Program-made: the position numbers and the translations under genes
The notes under the pieces: model-generated
Databases searched by the model: none
Seen by the model: the letters and a program-made list of their open reading frames with translations, nothing else
What the model was told of the DNA's origin: nothing
Assembly (NCBI GenBank): GCA_047967505.1
Contig: CM106538.1
Direction: 5' to 3' (one strand)
From: Dipteris shenzhenensis
Taxonomy: Eukaryota > Polypodiophyta > Polypodiopsida > Gleicheniales
DNA: 64,000 nucleotides
In this document: positions 48,701 through 55,632 of the stretch, in pieces
Layout of the letters: each line of letters begins with the position of its first letter
How positions within the stretch are numbered: position 1 is the stretch's first letter

Positions 48701-51700
48701 TAAGGAGCAAATTGCATTTGAGGAAGTAAAGGATGCTTAGTCTATGGAATCAACATTAGCATGCAGCCTCTAGCTGCCTCCTCCTCTCTGCCCTTGCTAT
48801 GCATAAAATGAATGAAAATATTTCTATGTTTGAGTTAAAGGTTCTCTGCCTTGAGTAGTCCCTCTAAAATGAATGTTTGAAGTGTCAATAAGAGGTCCTT
48901 TGCTCTGGGTTGTCCCCCAAAAATGATTGTATTGTGTTTTACTTTGGTTGATGGTATCGACCACCCAGTACAGAGAAAGGGGGGATGACGAGTGATGGTT
49001 TGCCTTTGCCGGTCGCAAGCTGACTGAGAAGTCACTCTCACACGGGAGGTGTTGGATAGTTGGACTTGCTCTTTGCAGTATTGCGGTGGAGGGGGGATCG
49101 GTCTACTCTTGCATGTTGGGTCTGACTCTCTTTGCTTTGAAGGGGGGTGTGTTAAGCAACTACAATCCCCAATTTCTGGGGCAAACATACCAGCTTGCAG
49201 GCCAGCCAAAAGGTCAGTCAGCAGGGCCAAACAAGTGGCCAGAAATGGCCGACCAGATCTGGCCGACCAGAATTGGCCGACCAGTCGGCAGGCCCACCGA
49301 CCAGCTGGCCGACCAGCTGGCAGGCCCACCGACCAGAGCTGGCCAAACTCCTAAGGTCAGGCCTATAAAAAGGCTACCTACCCCCTTCACTCTCTTGGGA
49401 CAGGACCTGCAGCTGCTCCTCATCTCCTCCATCCTTTGCTGCAGCCCCTCCTGCTCCAGATCTGCCCCTTCTGCTCCTGATCTACTCCTCTGCTCCAGAT
49501 CTACTCCTCAGTCAGCGGGCCAAACAAGTGGCCAGAAATGGCCGACCAGATCTGGCCGACCAGAATTGGCCGATCAGTCGGCAGGCCCACCGACCAGCTG
49601 GCCGACCAGCTGGCAGGCCCACCGACCAGAGCTGGCCAAACTCCTAAGGTCAGGCCTATAAAAAGGCTACCTACCCCCTTCACTCTCTTGGGACAGGACC
49701 TGCAGCTGCTCCTCATCTCCTCCATCCTTTGCTGCAGCCCCGCCTGCTCCAATTCTGCTTTCTGCCATCTTCTCCTACGTCTGAACATAACCTGCAGCTG
49801 CTCTACACCTCCTCCATCCTTTGCTGCAGCCCCTCCTGCTCCAGATCTGCCCCTTCTGCTCCTGATCTACTCCTCTGCTCCAGATCTGCTCCTCACCACC
49901 TAGGGCAGCTCCAGCCCTTCATCATCTTCATCATTATCGAGCTACACAGAGGACTGCGTTTCGCTCCCTCTGGTGCTATTTTTTCTACTGTTTCTCTACA
50001 TGGAATCATCTTTTTGATTCACCTCAGCCACGGTCCTTGAGACACGGCGGCTTGAGGTTCTTGTATTCAGTTTTTCATATTACCAAACAGGCACTATGTT
50101 TTCTGAGTTCCGTTCTTCAGTTGTGTCTGAGTAATTCTCTATATGGTATCAGAGCCATGGTGATCTAAAGATCCCAGATCTCTGGTGATCTAAAGATCCT
50201 GCTTCTTCATGGAGGCCATAGGTACGGGGAGCGTCACTCCTATGAACATATCAGATTCCTCTTCATTCCGCTGTGCACTACGGGAGAGACCTCCATCTCT
50301 ACTCCCATCCCTCCCTCCCTTTCTTACCTCCATCTTCTACTCCCATCCCTCCCGCCCTTTCTAACCTCCATCCTCTATACATCCCTCCCTCCCTTTTCGG
50401 TTTCAGGCTTGACCCTCCCCATTCCTTCGAACAAGGAGGTCATGATCCTTCACCTCTCCCTCCATCGGCATCGACTTCCAGGATCTACAAGTTCTCCCTA
50501 GGCGGGACCCTTTCTGTTCAGATGTGTCTTGATGTTTCGAATCTTCTACATGCATGGAGGCGGGGATAGACTCCTCTCCTCCGAGGTCCAAGATCGGGCA
50601 CACACCAGCTCACCGTTCAGCTCCGATCTCTTCCTTTGGGGGAATCCCACCATCTCTGGATTATCAGTGCTGCTACGAGATATTTGTTCTTTACCTTTGC
50701 TTTTCCCTCCACCTTTCGGCGGTGAGAGGGGGTGGCTTATTCTCTCGAGCTTCACAGTGTTCTTATTTCTACTGATCATACGTGTAACTAAGGCACTTGA
50801 GGAAGTGAACAATTCCCTTGCAAGGGCACTCCTCTTGTGACCTTCTCTGCATTTTTGCATTGCATCTCTTGGGCATTTCGCAAGGATAGCCACTGTCGAC
50901 ATCTCTACACGAAGCTCCAAGCACACAATGTCTGCCCCTCCAAATTGGCAATTGAGAGGGGGTGTTAAGCAACTACAATCCCCAATTTCTGGGGCAAACA
51001 TACCAGCTTGCAGGCCAGCCAAAAGGTCAGCCAGCAGGGCCAAACAAGTGGCCAGAAAGGCCAGAAATGGCCGACCAGATCTGGCCGACCAGAACTGGCC
51101 GACCAGTTGGCAGGCCCACCGACCAGCTGGCAGGCCCACCGACTAGAGCTGGCCAAACTCCTAAGGTCAGGCCTATAAAAAGGCTACCTACCCCCTTCAC
51201 TCTCTTGGGACAGGACCTGCAGCTGCTCCTCATCTCCTCCATCCTTTGCTGCAGCCCCGCCTGCTCCAGTTCTGCTTTCTGCCATCTTCTCCTACCTCTG
51301 AACATAACCTGCAGCTGCTCTACACCTCCTCCATCCTTTGCTGCAGCCCCTCCTGCTCCAGATCTGCCCCTTCTGCTCGTGATCTACTCCTCTGCTCCAG
51401 ATCTGCTCCTCACCACCTAGGGCAGCTCCAGCCCTTCATCATCTTCATCATCATCGAGCTACACAGAGGACTGCGTTTCGCTCCCTCTGCTGCTATTTTT
51501 TCTACTGTTTCTCTACATGGAATCATCTTTTTGATTCACCTCAGCCACGGTCCTTGAGACACGACGGCTTGAGGTTCTTGTATTCAGTTTTTCATATTAC
51601 CAAACAGGCACTATGTTTTTTGAGTTCCGTTCTTCAGTTGTGTCTGAGTATTGTCTATTTTTGATCGCTCCACTGCAAACCCTATCGTTTCTCTATAGGG

Positions 51701-54383
51701 TGCTGGAGATATATCAGTCAAAGAGAGTGTTAGTGTGTAGTACTAGGTGATCTAGTACCTAGTTTATGTATGTGAGTCTTGTGTGAGTGCCACGTGTCAT
51801 CATGGGACTTATCTCATATGCACTAGGTGCTAGAGTGTGAGTGAGTAGCGTACATAAGGCTTGTACTTCACTTGTCTTGTCATACTTGATGAATGAATGA
51901 GAGCCTTTCATTATGTCTTCATTTGTGCATCATTTCCTCACACCCTAACCTTCTCTCTCTCTCCTCCTCTCTCTCTCTCTCTCTCTCTTCACCATGTTTC
52001 TAACACCTTGTGCTGCAGACCTAGCTCACAGGAGGCTGCCCACCTAGGCTGGTTTCCAGACAGCAAGGTGGAGAGGATCACTCTAGACAGAGAGTCTACA
52101 GTTGCTCAAGGTGGAGCACGCGGGCTCAAAGATCTAGAAGTGCTTGACATCTAGTAGGAGAACCTTTTGGTATTGTATCCTGTCCTACTTTGTGGACGGA
52201 CGGAAATATAAAGTGTTGCTTCTATATTTGTCTTTGAGCATTGTCTATTTACTGGCTTGCACATCTATGCACATTAAGTTAAGAAGTTTGTGATTCCACA
52301 CCCCACCCCACATTGTGTGAGCTCTTGGGCAATACTATCAGTCTTCCACTATGCGTACCCTCTGTTGGGTAATTTCTAATAAAATGCCCTAACTACTGTT
52401 GTACATGAGTGCCAAATCGGCATACAAAACTGAGCTGAGAAAACTCCCCTAACTATGACTATGGGAGATGGAGCTATGCTGCTGAAACAAACTGTCCAAC
52501 CTCAACCCTATGCTATCCATCCCGGGCTGTGTGCAGCGTGAATGCTAGCCTTCGATTGCGATCTGGTACGGCTGCTGAAAGGCGGCTGTATGAGGCGTGG
52601 CACAAGGGCTGGAGGCTAGAGGACTAATTGCCAAAGTGAGGGGCATATATAGGGCTGGAAAACAGGCCAACCTGGCATGCTTTTTTTACCGACCTGACCA
52701 GGCGTTGACCGACCTGCTTGGTCGGGTCAGTTGACCCGACTTGGTCAGCTGTGAGGACTGACCTTGGGTGACCTGGTGGGCCTGCCAATGGGCTTCTGTA
52801 ATGCCCCAAAAACCCTGCGAATATGCTGCGTTGGAATGCTGCGAGATGGTGACTGTGCAGCCAGTTGTCATTGCTACCTATGCTGGGCACTGGTGCATGT
52901 GACACCTAGCCATCCAATCCATGTAGACTGTAGATAATGATGATACGATTTGTTAAATAAATTTTTGGTATGTTTCAGGTTTCTTCTAATCCCCTTCCTC
53001 TCTGTTTGTCTGTCTGTCAGTCTGTCTCTTTCTCTCTCAGACTACTAGTTTTGAGTTTTGAGTTTTTGAGCTTGCTAGGATAGCACACAGGAAGGGCCCT
53101 AGCGAGCCCTTTTCCTCAGCCCACTGTGGCTTTTTTATTGTACCTTGTCTCATAGGCCCACATGGCCTCCCGAAGGTGTAAATATATATTTTTCTCTCAT
53201 TGTTCTTTTGTTCGTTTTATGAAGAGTCTAAATTATAAGACTGAATATATTCTAGTCTTATGATGGTATACACGCACATGCATATACATACATATAATTT
53301 ATATATGTGTGTGGGTGACATACATGTGTATGCATACATTTACATTAACATGTGATGGTATACACGCACACACATATACATGCATATGATTTGTATATGT
53401 GTGTGTGTGGATGACATACATGTGTACGCATACATTTACATTAACATATGATACACATATGCACAGACACCCATGTACCCAAAAAAATAAAAAATAAAAA
53501 AATAATGTGTGGGTATGTGTGTGTGTGTGTGTAGACATGTATATGTATATGCACACGCGCGTGGGCACGCACACACACATGCATATGTCTACACACGCAT
53601 ACACCTACACATAGTTTTGCAGAATTCCTGCAAAGAAGTTCCAAATTCCAAATGCAAGTGCAATTTGTCACTCAATGAGCATTTGTTGTTGAGGAACGGT
53701 ATCCATTGAAAAATTGTTATTGTAGATGAGTACATGTTTTATACATGAGGAAGTTTGTGATTGAAAATTGATGAGGTTATGGTCACATTGTGCTCTTGAT
53801 GGCAATCACAATTTAGAAAGCTCAATTGTCTCCTAAATGAAAGTTTGTCTCGTCTATTTTGAGGTGACAATTACTCACAGCAGCTTTGGTAATGTCTAGA
53901 ATTGAAAATATCCAAGAGGATCTGCTTAAATATAAAAATGACATTAGGAATTACGTTCTTGAAAACGATCCTACAAGGATATTGAATCACCCCCAAGCTG
54001 AACCTCTAGGGTTTCCAATGGGCTAACGCTATGGAGTCTAGAATTCACAGTGACTGTGGCCAGATAATGAGAGCCCAGCCAATGATCTTTTCACAGCTAG
54101 CATTTTCTAGGCATCATATTTTTTCTATCTTTAAGTGTTTTCATTAATAAGTTGAGAGCATGTTTAATTTATTTGTTTGGAAATTGCTCCTACTAATGTT
54201 GATATTTGCGTTTCACAAAGTCACCTTAAGGTAGTTTAAGAAATATTTTCATTTTTATTGTTGGATGCTGTTTGGGCATAGGTAACAGTACATGTTAAGG
54301 AGCGAAGCGAGTGCTACGAGTGCCAATCCAAAGAATTGCCCAAGACGTATCCAGTTTGCACAATAACAAGCACACCTTCCAAG
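23808..54383 (+). CDS. SAE2: SUMO-activating enzyme subunit 2 (E1 catalytic subunit), 5' part
   Basis: SAE2/UBA2 pairs with SAE1 to adenylate SUMO, then holds it as a thioester and passes it to the E2 SCE1, mainly in the nucleus. Five phase-0 exons give 176 residues: [11 protein letters not shown]; the ATP loop [33 protein letters not shown] with HVGQSK; the [10 protein letters not shown] to [19 protein letters not shown] block; and [11 protein letters not shown]...YPVCTIT. C153 and C156 are the first zinc ligands and C168 is the catalytic cysteine (PVCTITSTP), 15 residues after C153 as in human UBA2. Introns 2 and 4 exceed 14 kb and are full of retrotransposons. The next exon (adenylation continuation, UFD and tail) is not in the window. 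All visible exons are intact, so the gene is likely functional. Confidence 0.93.
23930..24019 (+). CDS. SAE2: SAE2 exon 2, ATP-binding loop
   Basis: Thirty codons from [13 protein letters not shown] to FKDIHV. It contains the GxGxxG nucleotide-binding loop conserved in E1 enzymes. The donor is GTGCGT at 24020. Intron 2 is 15,433 bp. Confidence 0.93.
24020..24719 (+). other. Start of SAE2 intron 2, no other gene
   Basis: Non-coding intron sequence up to the solo LTR. An open plus-strand frame at 24496-24756 has no recognisable domain and runs into the LTR, so it is treated as chance. Confidence 0.6.
24720..25245 (-). mobile_element. Solo LTR, 526 bp, TSD ATACC
   Basis: The LTR begins TGTGAAACTG and ends GCTAACA on the plus strand, with TG..CA termini. 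ATACC precedes it (24715-24719) and follows it (25246-25250). A TATA-like TATTTATA lies at about 24976-24983 for minus-strand transcription, and GGTCAGGTCGGGTCAGGTC lies upstream of it at 25047-25065. No internal region is present. It is the product of recombination between two LTRs and sits antisense in SAE2 intron 2. Confidence 0.9.
25251..26040. other. SAE2 intron 2 sequence, no feature seen
   Basis: Moderately AT-rich sequence with no coding frame or repeat that I can support. Confidence 0.5.
26059..26600 (-). pseudogene. Ty3/gypsy RT fragment with a 114 bp internal duplication
   Basis: On the minus strand the palm motif reads [13 protein letters not shown] near 26545-26585, where the YxDD-like motif FLDD has become FLHD. 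It is followed by [10 protein letters not shown] and CTLDIKF. Then [29 protein letters not shown] and GPGL (RT/RNase H connection) occur twice, in segments starting at 26168 and 26282, period 114 bp. Stops break it. It is an old insertion scrap in SAE2 intron 2. Confidence 0.75.
26930..27015. repeat. Inverted and direct repeats, CTTTGCTTTGCGAAAA
   Basis: ACTTTGCTTTGCGAAAA (26934-26950), TTTTCGCAAAGTAAAGT nearby, and ACTTTGCTTTGCGAAAA again form a short hairpin with a further direct copy. It may be part of a small non-autonomous DNA element, but no terminal repeats or TSD could be confirmed. Confidence 0.5.
27481..28215 (-). repeat. 3' LTR of the degraded copia-like element
   Basis: 735 bp, starting TGTGAGAAG and ending CTCCAACA on the plus strand, followed by the purine tract (minus GGAGCTGAGAGGAGG, 28216-28230). 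It contains TATA-like TAAATAG near 27811 and duplicated AGCCTGCATACCCTACAAGG at 27861 and 27897. Confidence 0.8.
28216..28625 (-). other. Internal 3' remnant of the degraded copia-like element
   Basis: Lies between the purine tract and the nested gypsy. It has no recognisable domain and may represent gag/pol remains. Confidence 0.4.
28631..29155 (-). repeat. 3' LTR of the young gypsy
   Basis: 525 bp with TGTGAAGATC start and TGTCATGACA end on the plus strand. The purine tract is at 29156-29167. Confidence 0.95.
29233..31150 (-). CDS. Gypsy Pol C-terminal part: RNase H, integrase, chromodomain-like tail
   Basis: The open frame covers about 632 residues. RNase H starts at [15 protein letters not shown] and reaches [10 protein letters not shown]. 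The integrase zinc finger ([12 protein letters not shown] to CDVCQ) is intact. The core has [15 protein letters not shown] and GQSENANQ, giving the full D-D-E set. The tail has [20 protein letters not shown], a [13 protein letters not shown] stretch, and a chromodomain-like end ([18 protein letters not shown] to WMEEEFF). Its start is created by a frame break; in the parent it was continuous with RT. Near-intact catalytic residues fit the young age shown by the LTRs. Confidence 0.9.
31151..33920 (-). CDS. Gypsy Gag-protease-RT polyprotein
   Basis: Begins at ATG 33920 and gives 920 residues. The capsid region has [20 protein letters not shown] and DALMWW, followed by a CCHC knuckle ([16 protein letters not shown]). 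The protease position reads [14 protein letters not shown], where most families have D(S/T)GA. RT is complete with [31 protein letters not shown] and the catalytic FFDD. The frame stops at KKHSLYE just before RNase H, where about ten bases appear to be missing. That splits an otherwise intact pol. The C-terminal half continues at 31131 in another frame. Confidence 0.93.
34286..34318 (+). repeat. Homopolymer run of 33 G
   Basis: An uninterrupted run of 33 G (C on the sense strand of the element) lies in the untranslated leader of the young gypsy, between the primer site and gag. Its length may be inaccurate if it comes from sequencing or assembly. Confidence 0.9.
34488..34504 (-). other. Primer binding site of the young gypsy
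   Basis: The minus strand reads TGGTATCAGAGCGGCGA, two bases inside the LTR end. It is the initiator tRNA-Met type. Confidence 0.85.
34507..35031 (-). repeat. 5' LTR of the young gypsy
   Basis: 525 bp, with one visible difference from the 3' LTR. Confidence 0.95.
35037..36289 (-). pseudogene. Decayed copia-type gag of the host element
   Basis: The minus-strand ATG at 36289 begins [17 protein letters not shown], the usual start pattern of a copia gag. Downstream, in other frames, lie [20 protein letters not shown] and [18 protein letters not shown] (35698-35913), matching the C-terminal half of the UBN2 gag domain. Several stops and frameshifts intervene. The nested gypsy cuts it at 35032. 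Confidence 0.65.
36602..36837 (-). repeat. Truncated 5' LTR of the degraded copia-like element
   Basis: Matches the start of 27481-28215 until about 36837, then stops abruptly. A (GA)n run of about 48 bp (36660-36707) is expanded compared with the short GAGAGAGA in the other LTR. The primer site TGGTATTAAAGCC lies at 36589-36601. Confidence 0.8.
36941..37800. repeat. Diverged direct duplication of about 430-450 bp
   Basis: The first unit begins AGGTTGTGGTCATGGGATGG at 36941 and the second AGGTTGTTGTCACGGGATGG at 37373. Shared blocks include CTCTTTGGGGCAGAA, AAAAGAATACTGTTCCA, TTTGTAGAATGTTCC and GCTAAATCTAGAAATCAAAA. No coding signal or known element was recognised. It lies in SAE2 intron 2. 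Confidence 0.85.
37801..39452. other. End of SAE2 intron 2, no gene seen
   Basis: AT-rich intron sequence. A short direct repeat (CAATTGA(T/C)AACTTTCTAAATAG) occurs near 38556 and 38611. The 50 bp before the exon 3 acceptor is moderately pyrimidine-rich. Confidence 0.5.
39453..39536 (+). CDS. SAE2: SAE2 exon 3
   Basis: Twenty-eight codons, [19 protein letters not shown] then RHVGQSKAK, between the acceptor TGTAACAG and donor GTGAGA. The D-x-D and NLNRQF motifs contact ATP-Mg in E1 adenylation domains. It lies 15.4 kb after exon 2 and can only be recognised by homology. Intron 3 is 214 bp. Confidence 0.93.
39751..39969 (+). CDS. SAE2: SAE2 exon 4
   Basis: Seventy-three codons from [11 protein letters not shown] to GSTGYLGQ, between the acceptor GGTACCAG and donor GTATGT. 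It includes [30 protein letters not shown] and [13 protein letters not shown], the core of the adenylation domain. Intron 4 is 14,312 bp. Confidence 0.95.
40490..40765. repeat. Diverged direct repeat of about 75 bp in intron 4
   Basis: CAAGAATTTTG(A/G)A, TTTAGAACA and AAAAATCTGAATTTGTACGA recur about 190 bp apart (near 40500 and 40690), each followed by ACAAAGGTATA. Confidence 0.75.
40870..41230 (+). pseudogene. LINE-1 type endonuclease fragment, decayed
   Basis: The plus-strand reading gives [19 protein letters not shown] near 40880-40930, matching the GDFN..ED..G motif of plant L1 AP-endonucleases. Farther on, with a stop, GWIAYVGN and [20 protein letters not shown] near 41090-41195 match the terminal R-I-DR...DHS(P)L region. 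A stretch between them has no match. No reverse transcriptase or poly-A tail was found. Confidence 0.6.
41231..41897. other. SAE2 intron 4 sequence before the chromovirus
   Basis: No gene is seen. Short repeats of GGCTTGACTTC(A/G)GTCAA occur at 41838-41876, and the continuation GTTGACTTCAGTCAACC lies beyond the inserted element at 48353. That confirms the pre-insertion context. Confidence 0.55.
41903..42401 (-). repeat. 3' LTR of the chromovirus
   Basis: 499 bp. It lacks 8 bp near 42323 that the 5' LTR has. The purine tract on the minus strand is GAAGAGGGAAGGAA at 42402-42415. Confidence 0.93.
42425..42831 (-). pseudogene. Chromovirus integrase tail and chromodomain, interrupted
   Basis: The minus strand reads [19 protein letters not shown], then [18 protein letters not shown] and [15 protein letters not shown], a chromodomain. 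A TAG replaces the expected Trp of ATWE near 42557. After ESVYALYK the frame runs into [16 protein letters not shown] and NKWV (42463-42525), which looks like the N-terminal edge of a copia RT domain. The chromodomain end then resumes in another frame as [11 protein letters not shown] before a stop. In intact chromoviruses ALYK-like sequence and FPDF-like sequence are adjacent, so about 75 bp appear inserted. Confidence 0.75.
42832..45102 (-). pseudogene. Chromovirus RT, RNase H and integrase with catalytic changes
   Basis: An open frame of about 756 residues. RT has [10 protein letters not shown] and [10 protein letters not shown], but the catalytic motif is FIDHILVF where FIDD is expected. 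RNase H has [13 protein letters not shown] and is complete. The integrase zinc region reads [10 protein letters not shown] (second His replaced by Tyr) with RCFSCQ. The core has SMDFIVG and SDRDVKF, but QTGRINQIL replaces QTERVNQIL, removing the catalytic Glu. The frame is open but RT and integrase should both be inactive. A stop at about 45121 separates it from the protease side. Confidence 0.93.
45130..45980 (-). pseudogene. Chromovirus protease region
   Basis: Two frames (45463-45978 and 45142-45441) give [20 protein letters not shown], where LIDSGATHNFI is typical, so the Gly of the catalytic triplet is lost. Then come YTVRMADGS and [16 protein letters not shown], equivalent to the LGMDWL stretch near the end of gypsy proteases. 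The linker to RT continues with [15 protein letters not shown]. The frames are separated by a stop near 45460. Confidence 0.8.
45965..47084 (-). pseudogene. Chromovirus gag, frameshifted
   Basis: The likely start is ATG 47084 ([17 protein letters not shown]). A frameshift near 47000 moves into the frame [14 protein letters not shown], and the capsid at 46456-46992 has [14 protein letters not shown]-like and [15 protein letters not shown] motifs. A second frame change near 46450-46500 leads to the C-terminus ([15 protein letters not shown]). A knuckle [15 protein letters not shown] has Tyr instead of the last Cys. A (TTA)n tract lies upstream at 47109-47140. Confidence 0.8.
47828..47843 (-). 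other. Primer binding site of the chromovirus
   Basis: The minus strand reads TGGTATCAAAGCGCTC, two bases from the LTR end. It is the initiator tRNA-Met type with A in place of the usual G. Confidence 0.8.
47846..48352 (-). repeat. 5' LTR of the chromovirus
   Basis: 507 bp. Compared with the 3' LTR, four of the six differences are C here and T there. Confidence 0.93.
48599..48760. repeat. 81 bp perfect or near-perfect tandem duplication
   Basis: CTCTTTATACATGATGATCT starts at 48601 and again at 48682. The following sequence through CTATGGAATCAACA is the same in both copies. Confidence 0.92.
48830..49149 (+). other. 3' internal remnant leading into an LTR
   Basis: Sequence such as CTTGAGTAGTCC(C)TC and AAAATGAATG resembles the 3' untranslated part of the gag-only element at 62490-62540. 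It ends in a purine tract (GAAGGGGGGTG) directly before the LTR at 49150. No coding frame is seen. Confidence 0.4.
49150..50133 (+). repeat. 5' LTR with an internal 293 bp duplication
   Basis: The unit from CAAACAAGTGGCC at 49228 repeats at 49521 and runs through the CTGGCCGACCAG cluster, a TATA box (CCTATAAAAAGG, 49364-49375) and the TTTGCTGCAGCCCC region. The LTR thus holds two promoter-like copies. Confidence 0.85.
50134..50962 (+). pseudogene. Internal region with gag start, pol deleted
   Basis: Begins with the primer site. An ATG at 50211 opens a frame of about 30 gag-like residues that soon degrades into Pro/Ser-rich sequence with repeated CCATCCCTCCC. The end, up to the purine tract, has no RT, integrase or RNase H. 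Confidence 0.55.
50963..51650 (+). repeat. 3' LTR of the non-autonomous element
   Basis: 688 bp with a single TATA box (CCTATAAAAAGG near 51172). It matches LTR1 apart from the duplication and scattered substitutions. Confidence 0.85.
51728..52004 (+). repeat. LTR-like segment
   Basis: Starts TGTTAGTGTG and ends TTTCTAACA, with CCACGTGTCATC and a (CT)n run (51951-51989) inside. The inverted termini TGTTAG/CTAACA suggest a solo LTR, but the flanking five bases differ, so it is tentative. Confidence 0.35.
52400..52905 (-). repeat. LTR-like segment with GGTCGGGTCA repeats
   Basis: For minus-strand transcription there is a TATA-like CATATATAGGG region (52650-52660). Upstream are clustered CCGACCTG/GGTCGGGTCAG motifs at 52690-52770. 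A start TGTCACATGC preceded by a purine stretch lies at 52904 on the minus strand. Neither TSD nor the other border was confirmed. Confidence 0.4.
53262..53620. repeat. TG/CA-rich low-complexity DNA with a 90 bp direct repeat
   Basis: GATGGTATACACGCACA occurs at 53263 and 53353, each followed by similar TATATGTGTGTG and GACATACATGTGTA(T/C)GCATAC. (GT)n and (CA)n runs follow to 53600. Cys- and His-rich frames here are artefacts. Confidence 0.85.
53621..54281. other. End of SAE2 intron 4
   Basis: No other gene or element is seen. The intron ends TTGGGCATAG before exon 5. Confidence 0.55.
54282..54383 (+). CDS. SAE2: SAE2 exon 5, catalytic cysteine
   Basis: Thirty-four codons from [14 protein letters not shown] to TITSTPSK, after the acceptor GGGCATAG. 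CYEC supplies two zinc ligands and PVC carries the thioester cysteine. The donor GTATGA at 54384 lies in a duplicated 80 bp segment, so an identical donor context recurs at 54464. Confidence 0.94.
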
Positions 54384-54538
54384 GTATGAGGATCCCTTTT
54401 TGTTACAGCTTCAACAACTTTCTTGGGAACAAACGTTGTTGAATAGTATCAAAGGGATCCAAGGTATGAGGATCCCTTTGTGTTACAGCTTGAACAACTT
54501 TCTTGGGAATAAACATTGTTGAATAGTATCACAGTTGG
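54379..54538. repeat. 80 bp tandem duplication spanning the exon 5 splice donor
   Basis: CCAAGGTATGAGGATCCCTT starts at 54379 and 54459. Each copy continues through GTTACAGCTT(C/G)AACAACTTTC and TTGTTGAATAGTATCA. The first copy contains the last five exon bases and the donor. The second provides an identical donor context in the intron. Confidence 0.9.
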
Positions 54539-54990
54539 AGTTTAATGCTGCAGCATTTAAATGTCTAGTTGTAATTGAAAAGTTAGAGCATTGAATCCCT
54601 TAAATGTGAATGTATGCCATTTCAATAGTGCACCCTTTGGGAATCACGATAGCAAGTGAGAGCACTGAATGCCTTGAAATGTGCAAACGTATGCGATGTC
54701 TGATCGTGCACTTTTTGGGAATCACAGTAGCATGAGGAAGAAGAGAAATAGTACGTTGGGAGAAGATATTTCATCAAGATTTTTCATAACCAATGATACA
54801 ATTCATGGATACACATTGTCTTTTTTTGAAAAGTTTTTCATATGGAAGGTAGAAAGCGGAATCGTAAAATCGATTGCAATGTTGACATAATTAAGCTAAT
54901 CTAACTATTTGTATACGTTTATGAAAGGACATACTTCTATAAATGTCATCAATTATGGAACAACGTATTTTATGCTATTCATAGTTGAGT

Positions 54991-55618
54991 TGTTAGCTGT
55001 AGCAGGGAGAAAGCCTTAATCACTCTCTCTCCTACTCACTAATAACTGAACTGAGTGAATACACAAGTGGAGCTGTGGATGGAGTGTGAGAATCTGAGTG
55101 AGTAATATAAGGGGCTTTCGAAGAGAAAAGAATAATTGAATAACTGTCTGTCCAAAAGGGCTGAATACAACTGAAAGAATAAGTACTGTATGAAGGGACT
55201 AGCTGACCCTTGCTGCTGCTGCTGTCTGGAGCCGCGAACCAGAATCCTTAGATGTCGTGGATGGGGCAGATCTGTTGCTCCCTGGTCCTGGCCTGATCTT
55301 GGGCTAAAGACTGGTGATCTGTTGTTGTTGGATGAGAAACTACTGCCCTGTTCCAGCTTGAAGAATGAGGCCAGGGGGGTGCCTTTAATAGGCTCCCTTG
55401 GGCCCTAGAAACTGAACGACTAGGCCAAATCTGCACCGATCAGATCTAGATCCTTGGCATGGCCTACCTGCTGCAGTCTACCGACTGCCATGTGTCGCTG
55501 ATGTGGGTGGCTGTACGGCTGTGTTGACATGGCTGTTATCTGGCTTCACTAACGTGGCTGCTGATACAGCTTTTGACATGGTAGCCAAGCATGCCACGGG
55601 TTGTGGATGCCCGTGACA
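54991..55618 (-). repeat. Gypsy-type 3' LTR
   Basis: Plus-strand limits are TGTTAGCTGT at 54991 and CCCGTGACA at 55618. On the minus strand the purine tract CTAGAAGAAGGGGA (55619-55632) directly precedes TGTCACGGGC. Gypsy coding remains lie on the internal side. The second LTR is not visible. Confidence 0.65.
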
Positions 55619-55632
55619 TCCCCTTCTTCTAG

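Larger units (their letters stand above)
49150..51650 (+). mobile_element. Non-autonomous copia-like LTR element
   Basis: Two related LTRs in plus orientation begin TGTTAAGCAACTACAATCCC (49150 and 50963) and run to about 50133 and 51650. A primer site TGGTATCAGAGCC (50144) follows the first. A purine tract TTGAGAGGGGG precedes the second. The interior is only about 830 bp and has a short gag-like start (50211, [20 protein letters not shown]) but no pol. LTR1 is longer because of a 293 bp tandem duplication. No TSD could be established. Confidence 0.75.

Noticed and set aside
53299-53709. Cys- and His-rich frames on both strands
   Set aside because: Generated by TG/CA dinucleotide repeats.
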